DNA of 63,962 bases from an uncultured Eubacteriales bacterium. GTDB lineage: Bacteria; Bacillota; Clostridia; Christensenellales; CAG-138. The number at the start of each line of letters is the position of its first letter. Position 1 is the first letter of the stretch. The translations under genes were made by a program, and so were the position numbers. Under the pieces are notes generated by a model. The model was not told the DNA's origin, ran no database searches, and saw only the letters and a program-made list of their open reading frames with translations. Below are positions 42,098-49,690 of the stretch, piece after piece. The stretch lies in contig CACWJZ010000005.1 in assembly GCA_902761365.1 (NCBI GenBank), forward strand, positions 1 through 63,962. The letters are read 5' to 3'.

Positions 42098-43329
42098 CGC
42101 TTCATCCTTGCCATATAGAATCCGCCGGTCCCGTCCCGCTGAGGCAGGAGCTGCCTTTGTTCTTCCAGGGTAAACTCGGGGTGCGTCGCTAAAAAGGTTT
42201 CCACCTGCCCCTCGTTCTCCCGCAGGGAGATGGTGCAGGTGCTGTAGCAAAGGGTCCCGCCGGGCAGGACCAGCCGGGCACAGCTATGGAGCAGCGCCGC
42301 CTGGGTCCGGCACAGGGCGTCTATATCCTGCTCCGCCCGGTGCAGCGCCACGTCCGGCTTCTCGCGGACGAGGCCGAGACCCGAGCAGGGCACGTCCAGG
42401 AGCACCGCGTCGAAGCAGGGGGCGGCGTCCTCAGGGACCTGCGAGGCGTCCTTCTCCTCGCACCGAGCCTTCACATGTAGCCGGGCGAAGGTCCGGCCCA
42501 TGAGCTCCACCCGATGGGGGTGCAGCTCGTAGCAGGTGAGGTCGATGTCGCCCTGGGTCAACGACCACAGGTAGGCCGACTTCCCGCCGGGGGCGGCGCA
42601 GGCATCCAGCACCCGCTTGCCCCGCATGTCGCCCAGAAAGCGGCAGATGGCCATGGCCCCCTCGCCCTGGATGGCGATCTTTCCCTCCCGAAACAGGGGC
42701 AGGGCAGGGAGAGGGATGCTCTCGCTCAGCCGGAAACAGTTGTCGTCCACCTGACCCCGAACATAGGGGACCGGCAGAGCGGCTGCCAGCTCTTCGTTGG
42801 TATAGGGCCACTGGGCCCGGATCTCCATGGCCGGCAGCTCCGCGGTGAGCAGTCGAAGGGTCTCCGCCTCCCCGAACCGTTCCAGCCATTCCCTGAGGAC
42901 CCATTCGGGACAGTTGTACTGGATAGACAGCCGGGAGGCCGGATCTTGGGGCAGGGGCGGCAGATCGTCCTTCTCACGCAGCATCCGGCGCAGGACTCCG
43001 TTGACCAATCCGGCCAGGGCGCCCTTGCCGCACTCCTTGCACAGCTGTACGGCCCCGTTCACGGCGGCGTGGTCCGGCGTATCCATGAAGAACAGCTCCG
43101 CCACGGCCAGCCGCAGGATGTTGCGGATAACCCGCTTCTGGGGTTTCACATAGAAGGCCAGCATGTAGTCCGCCCACTTCAGGTGCTCCAGGGCCGTGTA
43201 CACCAGGGAGCTCACGTAGGCCTGCTCCTCGGGCGAGCGATGCACCTCCTTCAGCCGAAGGTTGGCGTAGGCGCCGTCCTCCGCCACATCCATGAGGACC
43301 TGCAGGGCGTCCCTGCGGGGGCTGTTCAT
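42088..43329 (-). CDS. rsmB: 16S rRNA (cytosine-967-C5)-methyltransferase RsmB
   Basis: The 413-residue enzyme has a NusB-like N-terminal domain (about 1-140) and a C-terminal Rossmann methyltransferase: VLDACAAPGGKSAYL binds AdoMet, DVPCSGLGLVREKPDV and YSTCTISLRENEGQV carry the two catalytic cysteines. It overlaps fmt by 4 bases (ATGA). Confidence 0.96.
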   Translation of the reverse strand: MNSPRRDALQVLMDVAEDGAYANLRLKEVHRSPEEQAYVSSLVYTALEHLKWADYMLAFYVKPQKRVIRNILRLAVAELFFMDTPDHAAVNGAVQLCKECGKGALAGLVNGVLRRMLREKDDLPPLPQDPASRLSIQYNCPEWVLREWLERFGEAETLRLLTAELPAMEIRAQWPYTNEELAAALPVPYVRGQVDDNCFRLSESIPLPALPLFREGKIAIQGEGAMAICRFLGDMRGKRVLDACAAPGGKSAYLWSLTQGDIDLTCYELHPHRVELMGRTFARLHVKARCEEKDASQVPEDAAPCFDAVLLDVPCSGLGLVREKPDVALHRAEQDIDALCRTQAALLHSCARLVLPGGTLCYSTCTISLRENEGQVETFLATHPEFTLEEQRQLLPQRDGTGGFYMARMKRCI

Positions 43330-44255
43330 GAAAGCACGCTCCCCGCGATGTTCTTGCCCCGCAGAAAGGCCTTCCCGTCCAGCTTTTTGCCGCCGGGGGC
43401 CTGCAGTTCGGTGATTTCCAGGGCTCCGTCCGCACAGCGCAGGAAAAGGCCCTTCTTGGCGTCCCCAAACAGCCCGCCCACGGGCAGCTCCGCAGGGGCT
43501 TCCGCGTCCGAAAGCACGGTGCGCCACAGCTTCAGCTTTTCCTCGCCCAGCAGGGCGTAGGCGCCGGGCCAGGGGTTGGTGCCCCGGATCAGGTCATGGA
43601 TGACCCTCCGCGGGGCGGACAAATCGATCCTGCCGCTGTCCCGGGTGAGCATCTTACAGTAGGTGGCCTGCGCCTCATCCTGGGGCACGGGCGTCAACTC
43701 GCCCCGCTCCAGGGCGCTCAACGTCCGCATAAACAGGTCAGCGCCCAGCTCGGACAGGCGGAGGGACAGCTCCCCATAGGTCTCGTTCTCGCCCAGGGGC
43801 GTTTCGGCCCGCATCAGCACATCCCCGGCGTCCATGCGCTTCACCAGCATCATGGTGGACACGCCCACCACGGCTTGCCCGTCCATGACGCTTTGCTGCA
43901 TGGGCGAAGCGCCCCGGTAGAGGGGCAGGAGGGACCCGTGGACGTTGATGGCGCCGAGGGGCGGGATGGACAGATTCTCCTCGCTGAACAGCTGCCCGAA
44001 GGCCACCACCGCGTAGAGATCGGGCTGGAAGGCGCGGATGGCGTCGCAGCCCTCCCGGTTCCGGATCTTTTCAAACTGATACACCGGCAGACCCAGTTCC
44101 AGCGCGGCAGCCTTTACAGGCGGCGGGGTAAGGACAGCCTTGCGCCCCACGGGGCGATCCGGTTGGGTGAACACGGCAAGGGTGTGGGTGGAGGCGGCCA
44201 GAGCTCGCAGGGTGGGTACGGCGAATTCCGGGGTGCCGAAGAAAGCGATGCGCAT
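43326..44255 (-). CDS. fmt: Methionyl-tRNA formyltransferase
   Basis: The 309-residue enzyme formylates initiator Met-tRNA. MRIAFFGTPEFAVPTLRAL, INVHGSLLPLYRGASPMQQSV (with the catalytic Asn-His) and a C-terminal tRNA-binding domain are present. It starts 3 bases after def, the usual def-fmt pair. Confidence 0.97.
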   Translation of the reverse strand: MRIAFFGTPEFAVPTLRALAASTHTLAVFTQPDRPVGRKAVLTPPPVKAAALELGLPVYQFEKIRNREGCDAIRAFQPDLYAVVAFGQLFSEENLSIPPLGAINVHGSLLPLYRGASPMQQSVMDGQAVVGVSTMMLVKRMDAGDVLMRAETPLGENETYGELSLRLSELGADLFMRTLSALERGELTPVPQDEAQATYCKMLTRDSGRIDLSAPRRVIHDLIRGTNPWPGAYALLGEEKLKLWRTVLSDAEAPAELPVGGLFGDAKKGLFLRCADGALEITELQAPGGKKLDGKAFLRGKNIAGSVLS

Positions 44256-44258
44256 GGG

Positions 44259-44741
44259 CTACTCCTCCGCCTTGAAGTCGGCGGGCGGTTCCTTCACCAA
44301 GGGCAGATACACCTTCCCGTCCAGATGGTCGCACTCGTGGAAGACCGCCCGGGCAAAGAGCCCTTCGCCCTCGTATTCATACAGGTCGCCGTGGCGGTCA
44401 TAGGCCTCCACCTTCACGTAGTTGGGCCGCTCCACATAGCCGCTTTGGCCGGGGAAGGAGAGACAGCCCTCCATGCCCCCCTGGGTACCGGAGGATTCCA
44501 AAATACGGGGGTTGACCAGCTCTACAGGGGCTTTCTCGCCCTCAGGACCGCCCACGTCGATGACGGCGATCCGGCGCAACACCCCCACCTGGGGTCCGGC
44601 CAGGCCCACGCCGTCCGCGTCGTACATGGTATCGAACATATCGTCGATGAGCTGGGACAGCCGCTCGTCAAAGGCGGTGACCTCCCGACACTTTTTATAC
44701 AGACAAGGGTCCTTCTCCTTGCGGATGGTTCTGATCGCCAT
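44259..44741 (-). CDS. def: Peptide deformylase
   Basis: The 160-residue metalloenzyme removes the formyl group from new proteins. All three motifs are present: GVGLAGPQVG, EGCLSFPG and HECDHLDG. AGGAGG precedes the ATG. It heads the operon def-fmt-rsmB-rlmN-prpC-prkC-rsgA-rpe-yihY. Confidence 0.97.
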   Translation of the reverse strand: MAIRTIRKEKDPCLYKKCREVTAFDERLSQLIDDMFDTMYDADGVGLAGPQVGVLRRIAVIDVGGPEGEKAPVELVNPRILESSGTQGGMEGCLSFPGQSGYVERPNYVKVEAYDRHGDLYEYEGEGLFARAVFHECDHLDGKVYLPLVKEPPADFKAEE

Positions 44742-44769
44742 GGCATACTCCTCCTATATACATCATGCT

Positions 44770-44798
44770 ATTATACCTTGCCCGGATCCTTTTGTAAA
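44770..44798 (-). promoter_or_regulatory. Promoter of the def operon
   Basis: On the minus strand TTTACA (44793-44798), 17 bases, TATAAT (44770-44775). Confidence 0.85.
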
Positions 44799-44819
44799 GA
44801 AATCCTGCTATTTTTGCCT

Positions 44820-44838
44820 GGTTGAGTGAAGCTCAACC
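44820..44838. promoter_or_regulatory. Dyad between def and the XRE regulator
   Basis: GGTTGAG/CTCAACC around TGAAG, with a further GGTTGA at 44842-44847. It may be an operator of the regulator at 44939 (inference). Confidence 0.4.
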
Positions 44839-44899
44839 GTGGGTTGATACGATTTTTCGCAAAATATCCCTCTGGATGATACCCCAACCGCATGTTTTG

Positions 44900-44908
44900 T
44901 GGTATGAT
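44900..44908 (+). promoter_or_regulatory. Extended -10 promoter of XRE regulator
   Basis: TGGTATGAT is an extended -10 element; no good -35 box lies 17 bases upstream. A near-complementary ATGATACC at 44876-44883 makes an imperfect dyad with it. Confidence 0.5.
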
Positions 44909-44938
44909 GGGCCCAACGAAAAACAAGAGGAGGTCGCT

Positions 44939-45946
44939 ATGGAATACAAAGAGACCATGGGCAAGCGGATCAGCGATCTGCGGAAAAACAAGGGCATGAC
45001 CCAGGAGCAGCTGGCACAGTTGGTGGGCGTCACCCCTCAGGCGGTGAGCAAGTGGGAGAACGACCTCTCCTGCCCCGACATATCCATCCTGCCCCAGCTG
45101 GCGGAAGCATTGGGCGTCACTACGGATGAGCTGCTGGGCAGGGCGACCCTGCAGTCTGTGCGCGGGGAGGAATCGGAACACAAGGGCAAGGATAAGGGGT
45201 CTTACGCTGTCAAGGTGCGGTTGAACCGCTTCGAGCGGGTAGCCTTCGCCCTGCTGCTCATGGGCATCGGCATCGTCTTCCTATTAAATGCGCTTCACGT
45301 CATCGAGCTGGGGACGGGCATCACCTTCTGGAGCGTCCTCTGGCCGTTCCTGGTGGCCTGCATGGGCATCATGGCATGCCAATCGGAGCTGAACCCCTTT
45401 AGCATCGGTATGCTCCTGTTCGGCGTGTACATGCTGCTGTTCAATCTGCACATCATCCCCGACCAGTACAAGCTCACCTGGTCCATGATCTGGCCGGCGG
45501 CCCTGATCCTGGTGGGCCTCACCGTCCTGATCCATTTTATCTGGCCGGAGCGGAAGAAGGGCCATGTTTTTGAAGTGGAGAAGGAGGGCGATCCCATCTT
45601 CGACTGCACGGACGAGGGCGGCTTCATCCATATCGATTCGGCTTTCTCCAGCCAGACCAAGCGGGTCCAGCCCGGAAATCCCTTCACCGGCGCCAAGGTG
45701 GATTCCTCCTTCGGCAGCCTGGTCCTGGACCTTACCGAGGCGGAGATCCAGAACGGCGCCCTGATCGACGCAGACATCTCCTTTGGCTCTCTCACCGTTC
45801 GGCTGCCGGCCGCGGTAGGCGCCAAGGCTATGTGCAAGGCCTCCTTTGGCGGGTGCGACTGTCCGCCGGGGAACCCCGCCGCTGAGATCCAGATCCAGAT
45901 CATCGGGGACGTGTCCTTCGGCAAGATCGAAGTGGAATACGTTTGA
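44939..45946 (+). CDS. XRE-family regulator with membrane domain and LiaF-like C-terminus
   Basis: The 335-residue protein joins an N-terminal helix-turn-helix domain (about 1-65: GKRISDLRKNKGMTQEQLAQ, TPQAVSKWENDLSCPDIS) to about four membrane helices (about 100-205) and a C-terminal beta-rich repeat domain (FIHIDSAFSS, KVDSSFGSLVLDL, DADISFGSLTVRL, KASFGG, DVSFGKIEVEY) like that of LiaF/VraT. It could sense cell-envelope stress at the membrane and bind DNA directly. GAGGAGG precedes the ATG at 44939. The target genes are unknown; the divergent def operon and its own gene are nearest. Confidence 0.85.
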   Translation: MEYKETMGKRISDLRKNKGMTQEQLAQLVGVTPQAVSKWENDLSCPDISILPQLAEALGVTTDELLGRATLQSVRGEESEHKGKDKGSYAVKVRLNRFERVAFALLLMGIGIVFLLNALHVIELGTGITFWSVLWPFLVACMGIMACQSELNPFSIGMLLFGVYMLLFNLHIIPDQYKLTWSMIWPAALILVGLTVLIHFIWPERKKGHVFEVEKEGDPIFDCTDEGGFIHIDSAFSSQTKRVQPGNPFTGAKVDSSFGSLVLDLTEAEIQNGALIDADISFGSLTVRLPAAVGAKAMCKASFGGCDCPPGNPAAEIQIQIIGDVSFGKIEVEYV

Positions 45947-45960
45947 CGCCCAAAACAAGC

Positions 45961-45992
45961 AAAAGGAGCGAGCTTTCCTCGCTCCTTTTTGT
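45961..45992. terminator. Bidirectional terminator between XRE regulator and ABC exporter
   Basis: A perfect 12-bp stem AAAAGGAGCGAG/CTCGCTCCTTTT with loop CTTTC; A- and T-runs on both sides serve both strands. Confidence 0.93.
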
Positions 45993-46002
45993 GTGCTCAG
46001 TT

Positions 46003-47862
46003 TTACTCCATGCCCGCGTCCTTCATGGCGCTGTGGAGCCGTTCCTCCCTGAATTGGTGTTCGTAGAGGTCGTGGTAGTAGCCACCCAAGGCTAACAGCT
46101 CCTCATGGGTGCCGCTCTCCTGGATCTTGCCGCTGCGAATGACCAATATGCGGTCCGCGTTGCGGATGGTGGAGAGCCGGTGGGCCACCACCAGGCTTGT
46201 GCGCCCCTTCAGGACCGTGGTGATGGCGTCCTGGATGAGCTGCTCCGTCTCCGTGTCGATGGAGCTGGTGGCCTCGTCCAGCACGAAGATGCGGGGATCG
46301 GCCAGGATAACCCGGGCAAAGCAGATGAGCTGCTTCTGGCCCGTGGACAGGCGGATGCCGCCTTCACCCACCTCCGTATCATAGCCCTTGGTCTGTTCCA
46401 GGATGAACTTCTCCGCATGGACCAGGCGGGCGGCTTCCTTCACCTTCTCCATGGTGGCGTCGGGCCGGCCGTAGCGGATGTTGTCCGCGATGGTGCCGGA
46501 GAACAGGTGGGGGGACTGGAGCACGTACCCCAGGCTGCTCTGGAGCCAGAGCTGGGATCGGGTCCGATAGTCCTTACCGTCGATATAAATGGTGCCTGCC
46601 GTGGGCTCGTAGAACCGGCAGATCAGGTTGACGATGGTGCTCTTGCCTGCGCCGGTCTCGCCCACCAGGGCGATGGTCTGTCCCGCCTGGATGTCCAGGT
46701 TGAAGTCCGTCAGCACGGGCTCCTCCGGGTTATAGGCGAAGTTCACGTGTTCAAAGCGGATGTTGCCCGTGATGGGCTCCCAGCTCTCCCGCTTGGGATG
46801 GATCACGTCGCCGTACTTTTCCACCACTTCAGGCGTGTCCTGGACCTCGATGGGGGCGTCGATGAGGCCGATGACCCGCTCCGCCGAGGCCTGAGCGCTC
46901 TGGAAGTCCGCGAAGATGGACGCGATCTGCTGGATCGGGTCGAAAAGGCTGGCCGCGTAGGTGACGAAGGCCACCAGGGTACCGGCGGAGATGGGGCCGA
47001 TGAAGGCGTGCTCCGGGTCTAGGACGCCCTTGCCGCCCAGGAACAAAGCGAGGCTGGTGCCGATGGCACCCAGGGAGATGACCAGAGGGAAGAAGATGGC
47101 GTTGATCAGGGCTGCTTTGATGGAGGCCTTGCGCATGCTCTGGGTGATCTCCCGAAACTCCTTGGCGTTCTCCTCCTCATAGACCAGGGTCTTGGTGGTC
47201 ATGGCCCCCATGATGCCCTCGTTGAAGGCGCCGGTGATGCGGCTGTTGTGTTTGCGGGCCTCCCGCTGATACTTGAGGATCGCCCGCTCCAGGAAGAGGG
47301 CGGCTACGGCCAGGGGCGGCACCACCAGCAGCACCAGCAGGGCCAGCTTCCAGTTCTTCAGCAGCATGATGATGAGGCACAGCACCGCATAGCAGGAGGA
47401 CCACAGAAGGTCCACCATGCTCCAGGCCACCATCTCAGATAGGCGGCTCACGTCGCTGATCATCCGGGCCATGAGATACCCCACGGCCGTCTTGTCGTAG
47501 TAGGAGAAGGACTGGTTTTGCAGCTTCAAAAACCCGTCCTGCCGGATGTCGTAGGCGATGTTCATCTCCATGCGGCCGCAGCGGGTGATGAACCCCAGGG
47601 TGCCGAAGCCCTGGCTGAAGGCCAGGACGACATAGACCACCAAAAACAGCCATGTGCCGTCGCTCTTTCCGGGGATGATGAACCTATCCACGGCGTAGTT
47701 GGCCAGCAGGGGATAGAGGGAGTCCACCAGCGCCACGAAGAGGAGGCAGGCGATGGTCATGAGGAAGGTCTTCTTGTTGCGCCAGGCATAGGCGTACAGC
47801 CGCTTCCACAGCTTGGGGTCCACCCGTTCGTTGGTGAAATCCTGTTCGTTCTGATAACTCAC
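46003..47862 (-). CDS. ABC exporter half-transporter, canonical ATPase site
   Basis: The 619-residue protein has six membrane helices (about 30-320) and a nucleotide-binding domain with Walker A GETGAGKST, signature LSTGQKQL (not the usual LSGGQ), Walker B FVLDEATSSID with the catalytic Glu, and H-loop VVAHRLST. It pairs with the product of the gene at 47859. The GTG start overlaps that gene by 4 bases and has AAGGAGGTGA. Substrate unknown: lipid, peptide or drug. Confidence 0.93.
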   Translation of the reverse strand: MSYQNEQDFTNERVDPKLWKRLYAYAWRNKKTFLMTIACLLFVALVDSLYPLLANYAVDRFIIPGKSDGTWLFLVVYVVLAFSQGFGTLGFITRCGRMEMNIAYDIRQDGFLKLQNQSFSYYDKTAVGYLMARMISDVSRLSEMVAWSMVDLLWSSCYAVLCLIIMLLKNWKLALLVLLVVPPLAVAALFLERAILKYQREARKHNSRITGAFNEGIMGAMTTKTLVYEEENAKEFREITQSMRKASIKAALINAIFFPLVISLGAIGTSLALFLGGKGVLDPEHAFIGPISAGTLVAFVTYAASLFDPIQQIASIFADFQSAQASAERVIGLIDAPIEVQDTPEVVEKYGDVIHPKRESWEPITGNIRFEHVNFAYNPEEPVLTDFNLDIQAGQTIALVGETGAGKSTIVNLICRFYEPTAGTIYIDGKDYRTRSQLWLQSSLGYVLQSPHLFSGTIADNIRYGRPDATMEKVKEAARLVHAEKFILEQTKGYDTEVGEGGIRLSTGQKQLICFARVILADPRIFVLDEATSSIDTETEQLIQDAITTVLKGRTSLVVAHRLSTIRNADRILVIRSGKIQESGTHEELLALGGYYHDLYEHQFREERLHSAMKDAGME

Positions 47863-49679
47863 GCCGCGTCACCTCCTTTCGGCAGGGCGTCCTGGATCTC
47901 GGCGATGCGCCGATAGAGGCCCGGTTTCTGTATGAGCTCCTCGTGGGTGCCCACGTCCACCAGCCGACCGCCTTCCAGCACCAGGATCTTGTCCGCTTCG
48001 CAGAGGGTGGTGATGCGGTGGGAGATGATGAAGAGGATGCCGTCCCGCTTCATGCCGTAGAGGGCGTCCCGGATCTTGGCGTCGGTCTCCGTGTCCACGG
48101 CGCTCATAGAGTCGTCGAAGATCAGGATGGGCGCCTTCTGCATCAGGGTCCGGGCGATGGCCACCCGCTGGAGCTGGCCGCCGGACAACGTGACGCCCCG
48201 CTCACCCACCAGGGTGTCGTAGCCCTTTTCAAAGCCCATGATCACGTCGTGGATGGCGGCGATGCGGGCCGCCTGCTCCACCTCCTCGTCGGAGGCGGTG
48301 GGGTTCACGATGCGGATGTTTTCCCGGATGGTGCGGGAGTAGAGGAAGGGCTCCTGCAGGACGATGCCGATGTTCCGGCGCAGGCAGGCATGGTCGATGT
48401 CGTTGATGTCCACGCCGCCGATGGTGATCCTGCCCCGGGTGCAGGTGTAGAGCCGCTGCAGCAACTGCACAAGGCTGCTCTTGCCGGAGCCCGTGGCGCC
48501 CAGGATGGCCACGGTCTCCCCGGGCTTCACCGAGAAGGAGATGTCCTTGAGCACGTCGTCGGGGGCGTCGTAGCCGAAGCACACGTGGTCGAAGCAGATG
48601 TCGCCGGTCATGTCGCAGGTGAGGGCCTTGCCCGGCTCCTTCTCCGGCTCCGCGTCCATGATCTCCGACAGCCGCTCCAGGGAGATGGAGGCCTTGCCCA
48701 TGTCGGCGAGGATGCGGCCCAGCTGCCGGACCGGCCAGGTGAGCATAGCGGTGTAGGTGGAGAAGAGGGTCACGAGCCCCAGCGTCATGGTGCCCTTGGC
48801 GCAGAAGTATATGCCTGCGGCCAGGGAGATGCCGATCTGGGAAAAGCCCACCGCGTCGGACAGGCCCCAGTAGTAGCCCAGCAGCCGGTTCAGCCGGATG
48901 TTGGTATCCCGGGTCTTGGCGTTCAGCTTGGACAGTTTCTCGTACTCCGCTCGCTCCTGGCCAAAGGCCCGGACGATGCGCACCCCGGTCAGATTCTCCT
49001 GCAGGGCGGCAGAGAGCTGCCCCTCGGCCTCGTCCGCGTCCTTGAAGAACCGCTGCACGTAGCGGAAGTAGACGAAGGAGGACACGGCGAGCAAGGGCAG
49101 CGTCACCATGGAGATGAGAGCCATGGGCACGTGGATGCGCAGGAGGATCACCAGGGCCGTGAAGAACATGACCGCCGTCCGCAGGATGTCCATCATCTGG
49201 ACGCTCAGGAACTTGCGCACGGTCTCCACGTCGGATGTGCATCGCTGGACCAGGTCGCCGGTGGACACGTGCTTGTGGTAGTCATAGGGCACGGCGTTGA
49301 TGTGCTCATAGAGGGCGTCCCGCAGGTTCTTGGCCATGCCTTCGGCGGCGTAGGCCGTGGACCGACGGCGCAGATAGGTGAACACGCCGTTGAGGACGGT
49401 GAAGCCCAGATACACCGCGCCGCAGAGGATCAGGTGCTCGGCAAAGTATGCCCGCCCGCCCAAGCCTTCCACCAACTTGAAGATAGGCTCGGGGATGTGG
49501 GGGTCCACGCCCCGGATCACGTAGTCCAAGGTGAAGCTGGTCACGAAGGGCGCGAGATATACGCAGATGGCGGCCAGCAGCACGCACAGGGCCGCCGTGA
49601 TAAGATGTCCCCAATAGGGTCTGAGGGCTTGAAAGAACAGCCGCCAGGGGGATCGCTTTCGTTTCTTCTCTTGGGTCAT
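47859..49679 (-). CDS. ABC exporter half-transporter, degenerate ATPase site
   Basis: The 606-residue partner has six membrane helices and an ATPase domain with Walker A GATGSGKSS, signature LSGGQLQR and Walker B LIFDDSMSAVD, in which the catalytic Glu is replaced by Asp. Such a pair of one degenerate and one canonical site is typical of heterodimeric exporters such as BmrCD or TM287/288. I chose the ATG at 49679 because TGAGGT lies about 7 bases upstream; a TTG at 49694 would add five residues. Confidence 0.92.
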   Translation of the reverse strand: MTQEKKRKRSPWRLFFQALRPYWGHLITAALCVLLAAICVYLAPFVTSFTLDYVIRGVDPHIPEPIFKLVEGLGGRAYFAEHLILCGAVYLGFTVLNGVFTYLRRRSTAYAAEGMAKNLRDALYEHINAVPYDYHKHVSTGDLVQRCTSDVETVRKFLSVQMMDILRTAVMFFTALVILLRIHVPMALISMVTLPLLAVSSFVYFRYVQRFFKDADEAEGQLSAALQENLTGVRIVRAFGQERAEYEKLSKLNAKTRDTNIRLNRLLGYYWGLSDAVGFSQIGISLAAGIYFCAKGTMTLGLVTLFSTYTAMLTWPVRQLGRILADMGKASISLERLSEIMDAEPEKEPGKALTCDMTGDICFDHVCFGYDAPDDVLKDISFSVKPGETVAILGATGSGKSSLVQLLQRLYTCTRGRITIGGVDINDIDHACLRRNIGIVLQEPFLYSRTIRENIRIVNPTASDEEVEQAARIAAIHDVIMGFEKGYDTLVGERGVTLSGGQLQRVAIARTLMQKAPILIFDDSMSAVDTETDAKIRDALYGMKRDGILFIISHRITTLCEADKILVLEGGRLVDVGTHEELIQKPGLYRRIAEIQDALPKGGDAA

Positions 49680-49690
49680 AGGGTTATACC

